NCBI GenBank assembly: GCA_949316235.1
Contig: OX438744.1
Location: 40,839,278-40,903,277 of the forward strand
Reading direction: 5' to 3'
DNA: 64,000 nucleotides
Source: Oegoconia quadripuncta
Taxonomy: Eukaryota > Arthropoda > Insecta > Lepidoptera > Autostichidae
Shown here: positions 11,306-21,934 of the stretch, piece by piece
Layout of the letters: every line of letters begins with the position of its first letter
Numbering within the stretch: position 1 is the stretch's first letter
Notes under the pieces: model-generated
What the model was told of the DNA's origin: nothing
Seen by the model: only the letters and a program-made list of their open reading frames with translations
Databases searched by the model: none
Made by a program: the position numbers and the translations under genes

Positions 11306-11671
11306 TTGGCTAAAGAGGCTTGTAGTGATGGAGCTGAATATTTTGTATTGCCTTTTTATACTGATCGTATACCTTTAATTAAAGATCATTGCAAGGTATT
11401 GTGGAAGGAGTACTTTGATCAGAGGTCCAAAGAGAAAGGCATTTGGTATCGAACAATCCAAACACAGCCGTGGGGTTCCCCATGGATTGACGAATGTAAA
11501 CTGAGCAGAGGGGACCTTATTATTGCTTTTAGACTTCGTTCCGGACACATTCCACTTAACAAGTTTGCATATACGATGCGCAAGTCACCATCGCCAAATT
11601 GTTCTGAGTGTGATGTAGTGGTGGATGTATATCATGTTTTGATGGAGTGTGCGCGGAACGAAGCCTACTGA
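11306..11671 (+). pseudogene. LINE ORF2 C-terminal fragment with cysteine-histidine knuckle
   Basis: 121 codons end in a fragment resembling the C-terminus of Jockey/I/R1-type LINE polyproteins. It has an I-x-x-FRLRSGHIPLN segment, then C-SEC-(11 or so residues)-YHVLMEC-RNE, a C-x2-C-x(n)-H-x4-C knuckle seen after the RNase H region in those families. The start Met is incidental: the element is 5'-truncated and stops at 11669. No upstream reverse-transcriptase domain is present. Confidence 0.6.
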
Positions 11672-12419
11672 AGACAAATTGTATTCCAAAGCCACATATT
11701 TGATTCCGTGGGTGGGTGTAACATTAGCTTAGCATATCCACCTGTCGGATAACGCTAGGCTATTGTATAAACTTACTAAGTTCGCTCATAAAAATAGATA
11801 ATTCCACAACAAAGTTAATAATTACAGAGCGACATAGTCACATTCAAGAGACTAAGCTCTTTAAATATGGATTATATATATAAAAATAAATATTGACTTC
11901 TTTTTACTGGCCCGTACCATTTAACTACCTGATCGCAACTGCGTTGAAAGGTTTCAAGAGGTTATTGCTTGATGCTATAACCGTTTTACAAAGTAGAAAA
12001 TAAAATAATGTTTATCTCAATCAGAGAGATGGTTTCGATATCCATTGGCTTATTGGTTAGAGCTCACTGCATTCGTATTGAAAGACAACGCGTCAATTTT
12101 AATCAAAGAGAGTGCTCATAACGTTTACGAACCATGAGCTTAGAGCTTGCAAAAAATGCAGCATAATTCTCTGATATTTTTCTTTGTGTTAAAAGAATGG
12201 CAAATTAAATGAATGGACAATGTATCGAATGGAAAAAGAGATACCCAAACATAGTATTTCATTTTGAACTCTAAGTACAATATGACACGAATGTTAATAA
12301 CGCTTGCACAAGAATTTAAATAATTTATTGACATAATTATTATCCTATAATTAGAAAAATCTCTCAGCTCGTGATCTACTCGAAAATAGAAATTCTTTCT
12401 GTTTGGATTTAAGGGTGTG
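11672..12419. other. No recognisable gene or repeat
   Basis: AT-rich. Short frames (for example 12140-12334, -) lack motifs. Confidence 0.35.
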
Positions 12420-12640
12420 GATCAGATTATAGTGGCCACTTGGTGTCAGTTTTCGTGAACCAGTGGCCAAGTCAGTACTTGGCTTAATCTTTACCAACTA
12501 TTTAACGTTTCCTCCGAAGCACGGAATGGTATTAAGATGGCATTAATGATCACCCATCCAAGGACTGACCTTGCTAGACATTACTTAACTTCGCTAATTA
12601 AAAACGAATAACGAATGAGACTGCTCTACGAGGGCTTGAA
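12420..12640 (-). mobile_element. 5S-rRNA-derived SINE, copy 1
   Basis: On the complement, GCGAAGTTAAGTAATGTC followed by GGTCAGTCCTTGGATGGGTG reproduces box A, the intermediate element and box C of the internal promoter of 5S rRNA. The downstream body (ATTCCGTGCTTCGGAGG-A, GTTAAATAGTTGGTA) is shared with copies at 43160 and 28375. It is a retroposon, not a 5S gene: the 5' part of 5S is missing and a foreign body follows. Confidence 0.75.
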
Positions 12641-13230
12641 TTTCAGAAGTGGTTCAAATCTGATTTCACTCCACCCCTCGATCCACACTTCGGTGGTTTT
12701 AGGGAGTTGCGGCATAAACGAAATGTTCTCAGATTAGAGAGAGTCGCAGAGGGATAATGTCGCTTCTAGCGTCAACAGGTTGTCACAATGATATGAGCCT
12801 TCCACAGACGTGTGTAGGTCTAAGGAAATTTATTTATTATTTATGTTTAATTTTGTGGTTAGATATGCCGGTTTTAATTGTTGTTTCGACACAAAATTCT
12901 GTTTTGCTGCGGTGTATGCAAGAATATTTCTTGCATAAATATTTCTTGGGAGTTGCTATTTTTAACGTTAAATTCATTAAATTTAAGAGTTTAGTAGTTG
13001 AAACTGTATAGAGATTGGACCTTGCCAGCCCAAGTACATGAGTTTTCGTTTAAAAATTATTTTCTTTCAAAATTAGTTGTTTATTATACTCAAACCCCAT
13101 TTTACATTCTTTCACGCACACATACACACAATGCAGTGCCTTAGTTTTTAGCTTGTTTTTTGTTTCAATTATTTTAAGAATGATTTGTTTTTTTTTTCTG
13201 TCATTTATAGATACCGTCAAAGCTAGATGA
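12641..13230. other. No recognisable gene
   Basis: The 84-codon frame at 12757-13011 (+) has no motif. A palindrome-like AAGAATATTTCTTGCATAAA occurs at 12920. Nothing else supported. Confidence 0.3.
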
Positions 13231-13244
13231 GTACCCGTAAATAT

Positions 13245-13545
13245 TTTGTACATGTCGCAGGCGCGGCCGCTGCGGGTGCTGAGTTAAAAAAATCACATAA
13301 GTGCCAGGATCTACAGGAAGGTAACGTGTTCGTACCGGTTGGGGTCGAGTCGATGGGACCCTGGGGCCCTGAGACAAAACGCCTGGTCCAAGACCTGTCG
13401 GCGCGTCTCATCGAGGCTTCTGGTGACCGCAGAGCGGGCGGCTTCCTAGCTCAGAGAATGTCTCGCTATTCAGCGCGGGAATTATGCCTTTTAACTGTAG
13501 CTGTTTATATTTGTAAATGTTTGTCAAAATATAAATAAATAAATA
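13245..13545 (+). pseudogene. LINE C-terminus, family F (best preserved)
   Basis: Codes for the end of a LINE polyprotein: AAAAGAELKKSHKCQDL, then VPVGVESMGPWGPETKRLV, then SARLIEASGDRRAGGFLAQR. The frame is lost after FLAQRMS, where other copies read IQRGNA-SVLGTL. A TAAATAAATAAATAG tail follows at ~13530. The upstream catalytic domain is absent, so this is a dead 5'-truncated insertion. I do not know the clade with certainty. Confidence 0.75.
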
Positions 13546-14004
13546 GAATGTTTTGAGAAAACAAAATAAATTAGATATAGGTATTTTGTCTCCATAAATT
13601 TGACTTTCAAAATTTTAAGAACTGTTTATATATGTAATTAATTATATGCTGTGTTATTTCTATATAACTAAATTACCCGGGAAACATTTCCAACAGTTTA
13701 GTCACCTCTTGCCTATATTTAATGTTTTATGAACTTTCGTTAGCGCGATCTAGGATTTCTGCTCTGATTGGTCAATAATAATTTCCCATTTTCAAACATG
13801 TTATTTAGCTGTTGCTTTAAACACAATGAAAATTGACCTTTAAATAGATATCAAGTTACTCTTGTACCAGGAAAAGTCACGGAGCCGAGGATGAAGCCCT
13901 ACGAGAGTCGGCTCTTATTCACAATACAGAACTTAAGAAGCTTTCTATAGTATTTATGCTTGTGGTCTAAGGCATGAGAGGTAATTTTTTTCGATACTAC
14001 TACC

Positions 14005-14148
14005 CCGGAAACCCTTTGACCGAAGAACGAATGATCCTAAACGGAGTACATTGCGGAGTTTGTTCATAATTAAATTTTTTAGTTAAAACAAACTTCGCAA
14101 TGTACTCCTATCAACGGTCAATCTTTCTTCGATCAAACGTTTTCCGAG
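14005..14148. repeat. Hairpin (fold-back) element
   Basis: Inner arms 14043-14064 and 14087-14108 are complementary over 22 bp with one mismatch (GGAGTACATTGCGGAGTTTG). Weaker complementarity extends outward to ~14010 and ~14145 (CCGGAAACCCTTTGACCGAA against its counterpart). The 22-bp AT-rich loop contains no gene. Consistent with a small MITE or foldback repeat. Confidence 0.65.
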
Positions 14149-14212
14149 TGTAATTCGGTACATTCAATCATCAATACATCCGATTTTATCTTTCATATAA
14201 TGACAAATGTCC

Positions 14213-14348
14213 GTCGCCTCCAGGGCTTAATGTAAACAGTCAGTTTCATCGCAACCGGGTCAGTACGCTTCCACCTTCGACCTCATCTTCACTTAACATC
14301 AGGTGTGATTGAGGTCAAGTACCAACCCGTTGTCCATAAAAAAAAAAC
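14213..14348 (+). mobile_element. SINE S2 with internal deletion
   Basis: A head scrap (CGCCTCCAGGGCTTAATGTA) is joined directly to the S2 tail (GGGTCAGTACGCTTCCACC...GTGCATAAAAAAAA). About 200 bp of body is missing. Confidence 0.7.
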
Positions 14349-14394
14349 AATATCTCAGTCTTTTACAGGATGCATTTTGGGGAGTGTGCATTGG

Positions 14395-14580
14395 AATTAC
14401 ATAATCTTATTCCACCGTCGCCTTTATATCATACTACTAGACCACTAGGCGTGGGGAGGGATTCCACCCGTATATAGTCAATATACCGAACATTCGCACT
14501 AAGAAGTTCGATTCTTCATTCATCATCCGAACAGCCAGGCATGGAACTCCCTTCCAGCATCAGTCTTTCCTGAATCCTAC
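14395..14580 (+). mobile_element. LINE fragment, family A
   Basis: Matches 57460-57600: GGCGTGGGGAGGGATTCC, then CATCCGAACAGCCAGGCATG, encoding NSLP-S-SVFPESYK. It is cut at ~14580, where a reverse-oriented LINE C tail begins. The usual 3' end is therefore missing here. Confidence 0.7.
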
Positions 14581-14582
14581 AA

Positions 14583-14660
14583 AGTCAAAGTCAAAAATGC
14601 TTTATTTTGTAGGTACACAGAGTACACTTAAAATAGTCAATTTTAGTATTTATTGGTGGA
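14583..14660 (-). mobile_element. LINE tail, family C
   Basis: AAAATGCTTTATTTTGTAGG and the following ACACTTAAAATAGTC are the reverse of the tail seen at 38830-38885. 14660-14745 (CTTTTATGACACCCACGGGA) is another LINE scrap in the same orientation. Confidence 0.65.
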
Positions 14661-14749
14661 GAGTCCCTTAGTCGCCTTTTATGACACCCACGGGAAGAGA
14701 CGGTTTGGTTCTATTCTTTTAATGTGCCGAAACCACAAACTTCAAACTT

Positions 14750-14920
14750 CAAACTTCAAGCATTTATTTCAACGTAAGATACATGATATCATTTGTTGAA
14801 TGTCAATTTAAATCTACTTGAAATAAAAAAAGTTTATTGCATTTATCTGTCAGTCGGTATGTCCAAGCTACTACCGCTTCGGAAAGGGAATTCATCTGTG
14901 GGAAAAGAAGCACATAGCAC
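14750..14920 (-). mobile_element. LINE tail, family D
   Basis: Complement of the 3' untranslated end seen at 59500-59640, including TTTATTTCAACGTAAGATAC and CTACCGCTTCGGAAAGGGAA. Confidence 0.7.
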
Positions 14921-15114
14921 AAAATCGGAGATTACCTCATAAAAATTACTTTACTTACCTCTTTATATTTTTGTAGATATCAGACTTACCACAAGCTGTG
15001 ATCTACTTAAAACAGCAGACTTACCTGAAAAAGAAAAAAATAATAATTATATTGTAATAAAGGCAACCTACCTATAACCACTAGCAGGGATTATTTCCCA
15101 AAGAATCACTTGTG

Positions 15115-15300
15115 TATTTGCTAATGATTTTCGATTAACGAAGTTAAGCAACGCTTGGATTGGATGGGTGGCCGCTAATACCATTTTCATACTAATGTTT
15201 TCTTGCTGCGGTCTGAGGATGGCCTGGAAACACTGAATGACTGACCACTAGTCTGACAAAAAATTCACCAATTTACACTGGGCGCTGGTATTTGTGTATG
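15115..15300 (+). mobile_element. 5S-rRNA-derived SINE, copy 2
   Basis: ATTAACGAAGTTAAGCAACG followed by TTGGATGGGTGGCC retains the 5S box A and box C. The body is divergent from the other copies. Confidence 0.6.
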
Positions 15301-15307
15301 ACCCAGT

Positions 15308-15530
15308 TTTTTTTTTATGATTGACTGGATTCGCGTTTGACCGCAATCTCACCTGATGGAAAGTGACGATGTGGTCGAAGATGTAGCACGCGATCCCAGT
15401 AAATGCCTATTCACTTTGCTCATGAAGATCCCAAGGTTGTAGGATTCAGGAAAGACTGACGCCGGAAGGGAGTTCCATGCCTTGGCTGTTCGTATGATGA
15501 ATGATTTCCAGACCATTCCACATTCAAATC
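15308..15530 (-). mobile_element. LINE 3' end, family A
   Basis: The poly(T) at 15309 marks the tail. The complement encodes the NSLPASVFPESYNLGIF... terminus. 5'-truncated. Confidence 0.8.
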
Positions 15531-15679
15531 AAATCTATTTATTAACGGGATGCCACTTGTGTCGACACTCTCGCCCCGTCTCACCTCCAAGGAACCTCAA
15601 GGAGGCGAGGTGCAACCGCCGAGACGGCGGAAAAAATCAAAATTAACAAATATATAGAGACATCGGTTCCGAATACATT

Positions 15680-15892
15680 TTCCTTGCTTTCGGAGTCGAA
15701 ACTTTAGGTCCTTGGAGGCCGGGCGCTCTTAAATTTTTCTTTGATATTTCAAAGCGCTTAGTCGATGTCACCGGTGACCCGAGAGCTGGTTGTTTCCTCG
15801 CCCAACGCTTCAGTATCTGCATACAACGAGGAAACGCCGTCAGCGTTTTGGGTACCTTGCCTCGCGGCCCCAATTTTTTACATTTGTTCTAG
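15680..15892 (+). pseudogene. LINE C-terminus, family F, open to its stop
   Basis: A frame without ATG reads FGVETLGPWRPG, then FDISKRLVDVTGDPRAG, then FLAQRFSICIQRGNAVSVLG, and stops at TAG 15890-15892. This copy shows the complete family-F C-terminus. An AATAAATATATACTTTATT tail follows. Truncated at the 5' side near 15640. Confidence 0.75.
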
Positions 15893-15959
15893 TTTATATT
15901 TAAATTCCATCTCTTTATTTGTTACTGTTTTTAAATACTTTTTAAATAAATATATACTT

Positions 15960-16350
15960 TATTAATTCAAATGGTACATTGAAACATAGAATCTACATAA
16001 TAATACTGTATTGCAACTGTACCACTAGTGCCTGAACTAGGAAAATCTTCGGCTTCTATAAATTAAAATAATATAACAATCTGTAGGTACAAACTAAACA
16101 TCAATAAATAAAATAGGTATACAGAATAAATCTATGCTTAAAGGCTACCTAGTCTTAGTCACATTAAACGGGAGTTTCCATTATCAGCCCGTAAACATCC
16201 CACTGCAGGGATATAGGCCTTCCCTCTTATAACGAGGGAGTACTGTATGGGCCATAGTCCAACCACGCTACGGGAGTTACGCTAGAATAAATATAGAAAT
16301 TTTCAAGTTTGAAATCACCCAGAAAAATTTTAATAAATTAAATAATTTTC
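15960..16350. other. Fragmentary repeats, no gene
   Basis: 16170-16290 contains ATCAGCCCGTAAACATCCCA and ATATAGGCCTTCCC, a LINE-derived segment similar in kind to 53330-53400 and 47880-48010. The rest is unassigned AT-rich sequence. Confidence 0.4.
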
Positions 16351-16352
16351 TT

Positions 16353-16600
16353 TTGTTTGGTGTAGTGGTTAGCAACTCTGGCCACTATACCAAAAGGTTG
16401 CGGGTTCGAATCCCGCTATGGGAATATGTTTATGTGAGGAACACGGACATTTGTACCCGAGTTATGGATGTTTTCATTTATATTAAGTATTTATTTAAAA
16501 AAAAATGTATTTATGTAGTATATCAACCATGTGGTATCCACAACACAAGCCTATAGTTGCTTACTGTGGAACTAGATGGCGCTGTGTGTATGTCTAAGGG
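16353..16600 (+). mobile_element. tRNA-derived SINE, family S1
   Basis: Full-length copy with A box, B box (GGTTCGAATCC at ~16403) and the GATGGCGCTGTGTGTATG tail. Confidence 0.88.
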
Positions 16601-16651
16601 TAGAAGATATATATTTTTAATTTTAATAAATTTTGTGCTCGGTTCGCGTAA

Positions 16652-16846
16652 ATGGTTATCGCAGACATGTCATCACTTAGACCAAATACAAACAAACGCC
16701 GGCTTGATAATAACGTGTCGCCTAGTAAATTTTCAGCAGAACTCGATAAAAGTCCGAGAGGTGTCCGCAAGCTCCAGGGGCTATTTATGGAGCAAGGTAG
16801 AAATGTAAGAGCTTCCGTAGACGACGGCCTTCCTAAGGTATTATGA
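16652..16846 (+). CDS. Unassigned 64-codon ORF
   Basis: Codes for a basic, polar peptide (SSLRPNTNKRRLDNN..., RGVRKLQGLFMEQGRNVRAS) and stops at 16844. The composition is more protein-like than the AT-rich surroundings. A GTAAGA (possible splice donor) lies at ~16806. I recognise no family. It could be an exon, a remnant of a mobile-element ORF, or chance. Confidence 0.22.
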   Translation: MVIADMSSLRPNTNKRRLDNNVSPSKFSAELDKSPRGVRKLQGLFMEQGRNVRASVDDGLPKVL

Positions 16847-16999
16847 TAATCCGCTTTTCAACCGACTTCATAAAAAGGTTCTCCGTTGTTCAATTGAACA
16901 GTCCAGCTCCACTTACAACTATCCAGGGCAATTTTACATGATCGGTGGTAGCAAGCTGGCTATTTGAGATGAACCATCCGCAGATCTCCAAAATGGTAA

Positions 17000-17107
17000 A
17001 AATAAGATGGGGTTTCTGGGTCAGTACGCTTCCACCTTCGCCCTCATCTTCACTTAACATCAGGTGTGATTGAGGTCAAGGGCTAACCCGCTGTGCATAA
17101 AAAAACA
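17000..17107 (+). mobile_element. SINE S2 tail
   Basis: GGGTCAGTACGCTTCCACC through GTGCATAAAAAAACAAC; only the last ~105 bp of S2. Confidence 0.75.
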
Positions 17108-17339
17108 ACAAAAAGGTAGTCTAAACCAGAGGGTCTAATAGCCCGAATATTCATCACGCTACTATTGATAATTTATCTCTCAATGGACGCCGACTGTACC
17201 TTATTCGTATTCTAAAATATTATCTAACTTTTTCGTGATAGTACTTTCTTGAAAATTTAATTTATGTATAAAAATTGTGATAAACATGATGAAATAAAAA
17301 TAAACTTGCAGGTCACATAAGTTGCCTACGCAGAATTAG

Positions 17340-17525
17340 TTATTCATTCAAAGGGCTATTGTATATGTTTTATCAATAAGGTTACTGTTGACATACAAAT
17401 CTTCCTTTCAATAAATTGAAAGATACATTACATTACAACAGAAACTATTAAGAAAACATATTTTAAAATATCAGACTATTTAGATAAGAATCATCTCTGG
17501 ACATAACCAGCTCCGGATTTTGATG
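17340..17525 (+). mobile_element. LINE C-terminal fragment, family C
   Basis: ACAAATCTTCCTTTCAATAA and ATCAGACTATTTAGATAA match 38536-38640. Both ends are missing. Confidence 0.6.
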
Positions 17526-17850
17526 ATTGCAATCATTTATGTGATGATTGTCCAGAGATGATTGCTGCATTATGTGATGGCAATAAAATTTATACTGATT
17601 TCGGTATTTTTGGGCCAATAATGTATTTTCTTTATAGTAAATGTGCTTTAATGACGTCATTATCACTTAGAGTTGTTCCAGGCCATCTCTGAATAAAAGG
17701 TATATACAGGGCGTCCCACGGCTATGCCACATGGAGGGAAAGTACCTTGAATTTTGTAGATGGAACATTTTACTGAAAGAAGACATTATTTTAATTTAAA
17801 AAACAATTTAAACTGCATTCATAGATTTTTAAATAAGTACATGGTTGAAC

Positions 17851-17863
17851 CGGGAATCGAACC
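17851..17863 (-). promoter_or_regulatory. tRNA-type B box in left inverted repeat
   Basis: The complement reads GGTTCGATTCCCG, a match to the Pol III B-box consensus GGTTCGANTCC. It points outward toward the left end. Confidence 0.55.
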
Positions 17864-18167
17864 ATTTATTTATAAAAAAAAATTACCATGTAACTTTATC
17901 ATACCGATCGAAGGGCTTCATCATAAGGATTATTTTTTGCTAAATAACATATTGTCAGAAATAAAAGGAAGACCATGAATTTTAACATTAGATGTTCAAT
18001 TTTGTTCAGAAAAATGAAAAGCTGACATTGCCGTAAGGACATACAACTGACATTATCATTACTAATACTAATTACCCACTCGAGAAGTATGCATCATTTC
18101 CCTATTATAATTTAAGTTCATGATAAAATGATAAAGAGATACGTAATTAGTAAGTAGGACTATCTCA

Positions 18168-18460
18168 ATGAACATTTTCTTTCCTGGATCGGGACAAATG
18201 GACGAAAAAATGGCCGCCGAGATCCCCAGATCTAACCCCGTTAGATTTTTTTTATGGGGTTATGTAAAAAATTTACTTTACAAGAACCAGTGTCAAAGTG
18301 TCCACAAGCTACAAACTGAACTTCGACGTATTATTCTAAATATCCACCACAACATGATCAAAAATTCGACAGGGAGCGAAATAATCAAAAGAGTGCGACT
18401 TTGTATTGAACAGGATGGGACTCATTTTGAGCATTTGATAAATTTGATTAATTTTGTATT
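18168..18460 (+). pseudogene. Transposase C-terminal remnant (mariner-like)
   Basis: After an unrelated or frameshifted start, residues from about 20 align with the last ~75 residues of the intact transposase. PRSNPVRFFLWGYVKNLLYK corresponds to ARSPDLTPLDFFFWGYVKDM (the third catalytic D region, here lost: V-R in place of L-D). The segments LQTELRRIIL and TGSEIIKRVRLCIEQDG follow. HFEHLIN matches the intact C-terminus, but the stop is lost and the frame runs into the right inverted repeat. Inactive. Confidence 0.8.
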
Positions 18461-18590
18461 AAAAATGTTAAAATTCATGGTCTTCCTTTTATTTCTGACA
18501 CTATGTTATTTAGCAAAAAATTATCCTTATGATGAAGCCTTTCGATCGGTATGATAAAGTTACATGGTAATTTTTTTTTTATAAATAAAG

Positions 18591-18604
18591 GGTTCGATTC
18601 CCGG
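18591..18604 (+). promoter_or_regulatory. tRNA-type B box in right inverted repeat
   Basis: GGTTCGATTCCCGG, pointing outward toward the right end and preceded by a T run. Confidence 0.55.
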
Positions 18605-18796
18605 TTCAACCATGTACTTATTTAAAAATCTATGAATGCAGTTTAAATTGTTTTTTAAATTAAAATAATGTCTTCTTTCAGTAAAATGTTCCATCTACAA
18701 AATTCAAGGTACTTTCCCTCCATGTGGCATAGCCGTGGGACGCCCTGTATAACTATTCTCATATTAAAAACAGAAATACTTAAACAGGCATGAGAC

Positions 18797-19190
18797 ATAT
18801 TGGGTCTTTACCTATGAAATTTGAGTTTTTTTTCTTCGTTAATCATATCTGCCAATTCTTGAGTTTTTTATTTGGAAAATGGAATATTATTTCAAGGTTT
18901 CACATGAAATATTTTTTAATTTCTGGCCTAAATTACATAATAAAAAAATTTGAACAGAGCTCTTTTCATGTGCTTCCCATAATCTTATCTTAGATTCGCT
19001 GAAACTTTTAAAAAGCTGTTACTCTTAATTAATTAACGTTGCCCATACTTAACTTAATGTTATCCGATAATACACACAAAGTTTAGCTAAATTTGGATTT
19101 GCCGTTCCCAAAAAAAAAAAAATAATGTTTGTATGGAGAAAACAATGTTAATGAAATTCTTCATACAAAACGCCAATTTCATAGGTAAGG
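18797..19190. mobile_element. Mariner-type MITE, copy 2
   Basis: Starts TTGGGTCTTTACCTATGAAA after TA and ends GGTAAGGACCTAA. The body matches 1-387 and 50588-51004 (for example GGAATATTATTTCAAGGTTT). Non-coding. Confidence 0.8.
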
Positions 19191-20455
19191 ACCTAAATAA
19201 ATAATGCTTTTAAAAAAACATACTATCAGAAAATAATATATTTAATGAAAAACTATGAGTAAAATATCCAGCTCACAAGAAAAAACTATGTAACTTAACT
19301 CACAAAGTTTTCGGATAAACAAGAGTGAAACCATTTGGCTCGACTACCGAGCAATTGTCGCATCGCCCGACTTCGTAAGGCTAATTAGTCGGACCTTTGT
19401 CGTTGTCGCAATTACCTGCAATTAAAGTGCGGCCTAAAATTATATTCCAGTTAATTCTGTTCCCTGGGCTTTTATAGCGGGGCTTCGCCTTAACAGACCC
19501 TTTTAACTTGTAGGTTGTTCGATGGGATTGTTGTTGTAACCCGAAAATGTTATGCTTTAGGAGTTATTGCTTTGTTCTTTTGTCTGTATTTTCTGTGGGT
19601 CTTCTCTAGATGAGTTGAATGGAGAACTTTTAGAGTCTGTTTACTATTTTATGAATTTTCTCTTTGGGCGCTAAAGAGACAAGAGCTCAAGATAACAAAA
19701 TATTTATATGCTATTACTTACATAAATTACATAGTACCTCATATACTTTTAAAATATACACATAAAATAAAATCAAATGTCTTGTCAATGAATTTATACT
19801 GAGATAAAGACATACTTTGACACCACTTTGCGATACGAAATTAGTTCTATCTAGCATACTAGATCTAAATCTAGATTGATTGTCCAGAACTTCTTTCCCA
19901 AATCTGTCTGCGACCTCCTGCTGTATAACTTAGGCACAATGATCTCATTTTTCTCCCTCCGACTTCTACCAACTACAGAAAAAACACCTTTCTGTGGCGT
20001 GCGAGCAACAATTTTAATAAATCGTCTAAGAAGTTTGATCTAGATCTTTTTAACACTAGTTTTATGTCAGCAAGGCGTCAATTAAATCAACAATTCTTTG
20101 ATGGCTTAATTTAATTTATAAATCAATTATTTTTCTTTTTTTTTTGACGATGATTGAATCTGGTATATGTGCCGCAAGGGCAAAAAATGTACAATTGTGA
20201 TAATGCATGCAATTATATAATGTATTTCTATTTGTGAGGACCTGTGATAGTTTCCATTAGTGTTATTGCAGCTGTTGGTTTTCCGAATAAATAAAAAAAA
20301 TACATTAGTAATATTCTATTATCTTTAAATTAAATATTTATCGTCAAGAAATTATAAGTTAGAAGTTATTGAGTTGAAACTGTTTTTGTGTGTTGTCACC
20401 TTTTGGTTGCCATTTCACGTTCAACTGAATGGTATGAGACAATATAAACCGATCA
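19191..20455. other. Largely unassigned sequence
   Basis: I see no repeat family or ORF. 19290-19530 is less AT-biased (GCATCGCCCGACTTCG, TAGCGGGGCTTCGCC) and appears single-copy within the window. Confidence 0.35.
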
Positions 20456-20459
20456 AAAT

Positions 20460-20640
20460 CAAAAAATCAAATAAAAATATTTATTTTCATTCAAGCATAA
20501 CAATCTTGTACACAATTGTGAGAGTATCCTGTTAAGCTTCTTAAAACTAGTGTTAGGTTACTCTCGCCCCCTTTTTGTAGTTTTTAGAGAAAAACAGATT
20601 ATATATACTATAATACAGTAGGTACATACATGCCATTATT
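20460..20640 (-). mobile_element. LINE tail fragment
   Basis: ATCAAAATCAAAAAATCAAA at the left, followed by TATTTATTTTCATTCAAGCA, reads on the complement as a LINE 3' end with an imperfect repeated tail. Non-coding. Confidence 0.45.
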
Positions 20641-20696
20641 TATTTATATTTGATGCACACACATTTGCAAATACATGCACACTTACATATGCAAAT

Positions 20697-20925
20697 GTGG
20701 ATGCACTCAATCATAGCTATTGTGAAAATATCGTAATAAATAATTGTGCGCGAAAGATCTTAGGACGACGACGACGTAAGGGAGCGACTGAAAATCAGCG
20801 TCCGTCCAAGTGGGCAGACACTATGCTGAGTCGCACCCTTATTTTAGTCGGCTGTAGCATTTTGCATCGTTTTACGGCTACGGCTAAATAAAAGTATTTT
20901 CTTTCTTCTTTCTTTCTATATACTT
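20697..20925 (+). pseudogene. LINE C-terminus (RTE-like)
   Basis: Codes CARKILGRRRRKGATE then PSKWADTML, resembling the G-R-x-R-x-x-W-x-DD region near the end of RTE-type LINE ORFs. Stop at 20889, then AATAAAAG and a (TTTCTTTC)n tail. 5'-truncated. Confidence 0.5.
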
Positions 20926-21158
20926 TAGTCTAACGACATTATTAAGCAGTTTGTGGTGCTTACACGTTTATCTGCGTGTCGCTAATTGGATCAAATTAAT
21001 TATTCTTAAACCGTGTTACAGATTGAGGCAATCACATATCTTTATAGTCATCATAACTGTTGCTGTCCCTCATTAACTAAGATTCTTTGATATGTTATTA
21101 GAAATAAATTATTTTGTTTTGTATTTATACTGAAATAAATTTTATATTATTTTATCTT

Positions 21159-21490
21159 AACCGCCTCCGTGGCTCAATGTAAACAACATTGCCTTTACGA
21201 TTCGGAGGTCGCGGGTTCGATTTCCAGCGGGGTACTTGTTTAAGAACTCGGTTTGGTTAGTGGTAGGGCATATTAAATGTCCGCCTGGCTAGCCACCACC
21301 ATCTTATCTAAATCTGCCGCCAAGCAGCAATGTTAATAGCATTGTTGTGTTCCGGTAGTCAGAGATAAGATAGCCGGTCCCCCAAATGTGTTGAGGTTTC
21401 CGGGTCAGTACGCTTCCACCATCGACCTCATCTTCACTTAACATCAGGTGTGATTGAGGTCAAGTAAGAACCCGTCGTGCAAAAAAAAAC
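21159..21490 (+). mobile_element. tRNA-derived SINE, family S2, full length
   Basis: Complete copy: head CCGCCTCCGTGGCTCAATG, B box GGTTCGATT, body with GTCCGCCTGGCTAGCCACC, tail CATCAGGTGTGATTGAGGTC and poly(A). Confidence 0.9.
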
Positions 21491-21930
21491 CTTTGGTAAC
21501 TAGACTCGAAATGTGAACGTTCTTGTTCCCATTTTGCAACTAGTATCAAAACCTTAAAATGCGACGGAACTCAAAAAATTACGCTGATACTTTGAAAATT
21601 CAAATGTGTCTGTTCAACCATTTACAGATTCAAAGTAGCTTTTTCACTGGAGTACTACCGATAAAAAGGTCCCCGATTAGCGTGACCTCATTACCGGGGC
21701 AATTAAATAGATGTCCGGCATCCGGCCGTCGGGTCGGGGGTTCGGTTCACTTTAATTGGAGAGAGAATCGTCATTAAGGCGACTTAATTAAAATCAAAAC
21801 GTTGGTACGATGGGATGGAGTCAATGCCAAATTGGTTCTCGTCGCGATTTTAAAATACTCGTGTTCATTTAGTAATGAGATTTTTAGCCTTTCGTTACGC
21901 AATTTAAACCTCACTTATTTTTATTCTAGT
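21491..21930. other. Unassigned, moderately GC-rich stretch
   Basis: 21660-21790 (TCCGGCATCCGGCCGTCGG) stands out from the AT-rich surroundings. The frame 21559-21777 has no known motif. It could be single-copy host sequence. Confidence 0.3.
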
Positions 21931-21934
21931 TACA

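Larger units (their letters stand above)
17705..18749 (+). mobile_element. Non-autonomous mariner-like element, 1045 bp
   Basis: TA-flanked (17703-17704 and 18750-18751). The ends start TACAGGGCGTCCCACGGC. The inverted repeats are very long, ~285 bp (17705-17989 and 18464-18749), with only about five differences. Between them lies the C-terminal third of a transposase related to the one at 25824-26885. The N-terminus and two catalytic Asp residues are deleted, so it depends on a transposase elsewhere. It is a sister family and not a copy of the intact mariner: outer motifs are shared (CAGGGCGTCCCA, GCATTCATAGATTTT) but most of the repeat sequence differs. Confidence 0.88.

Noticed and set aside
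13245..13545. Host gene encoding a 103-aa protein
   Set aside because: The peptide is shared with at least four other fragments in the window and ends in a LINE tail.
18168..18554. Independent 128-codon gene
   Set aside because: The first residues and the last ~30 residues are outside the transposase-like core; the end simply runs into the right inverted repeat of the mariner derivative.
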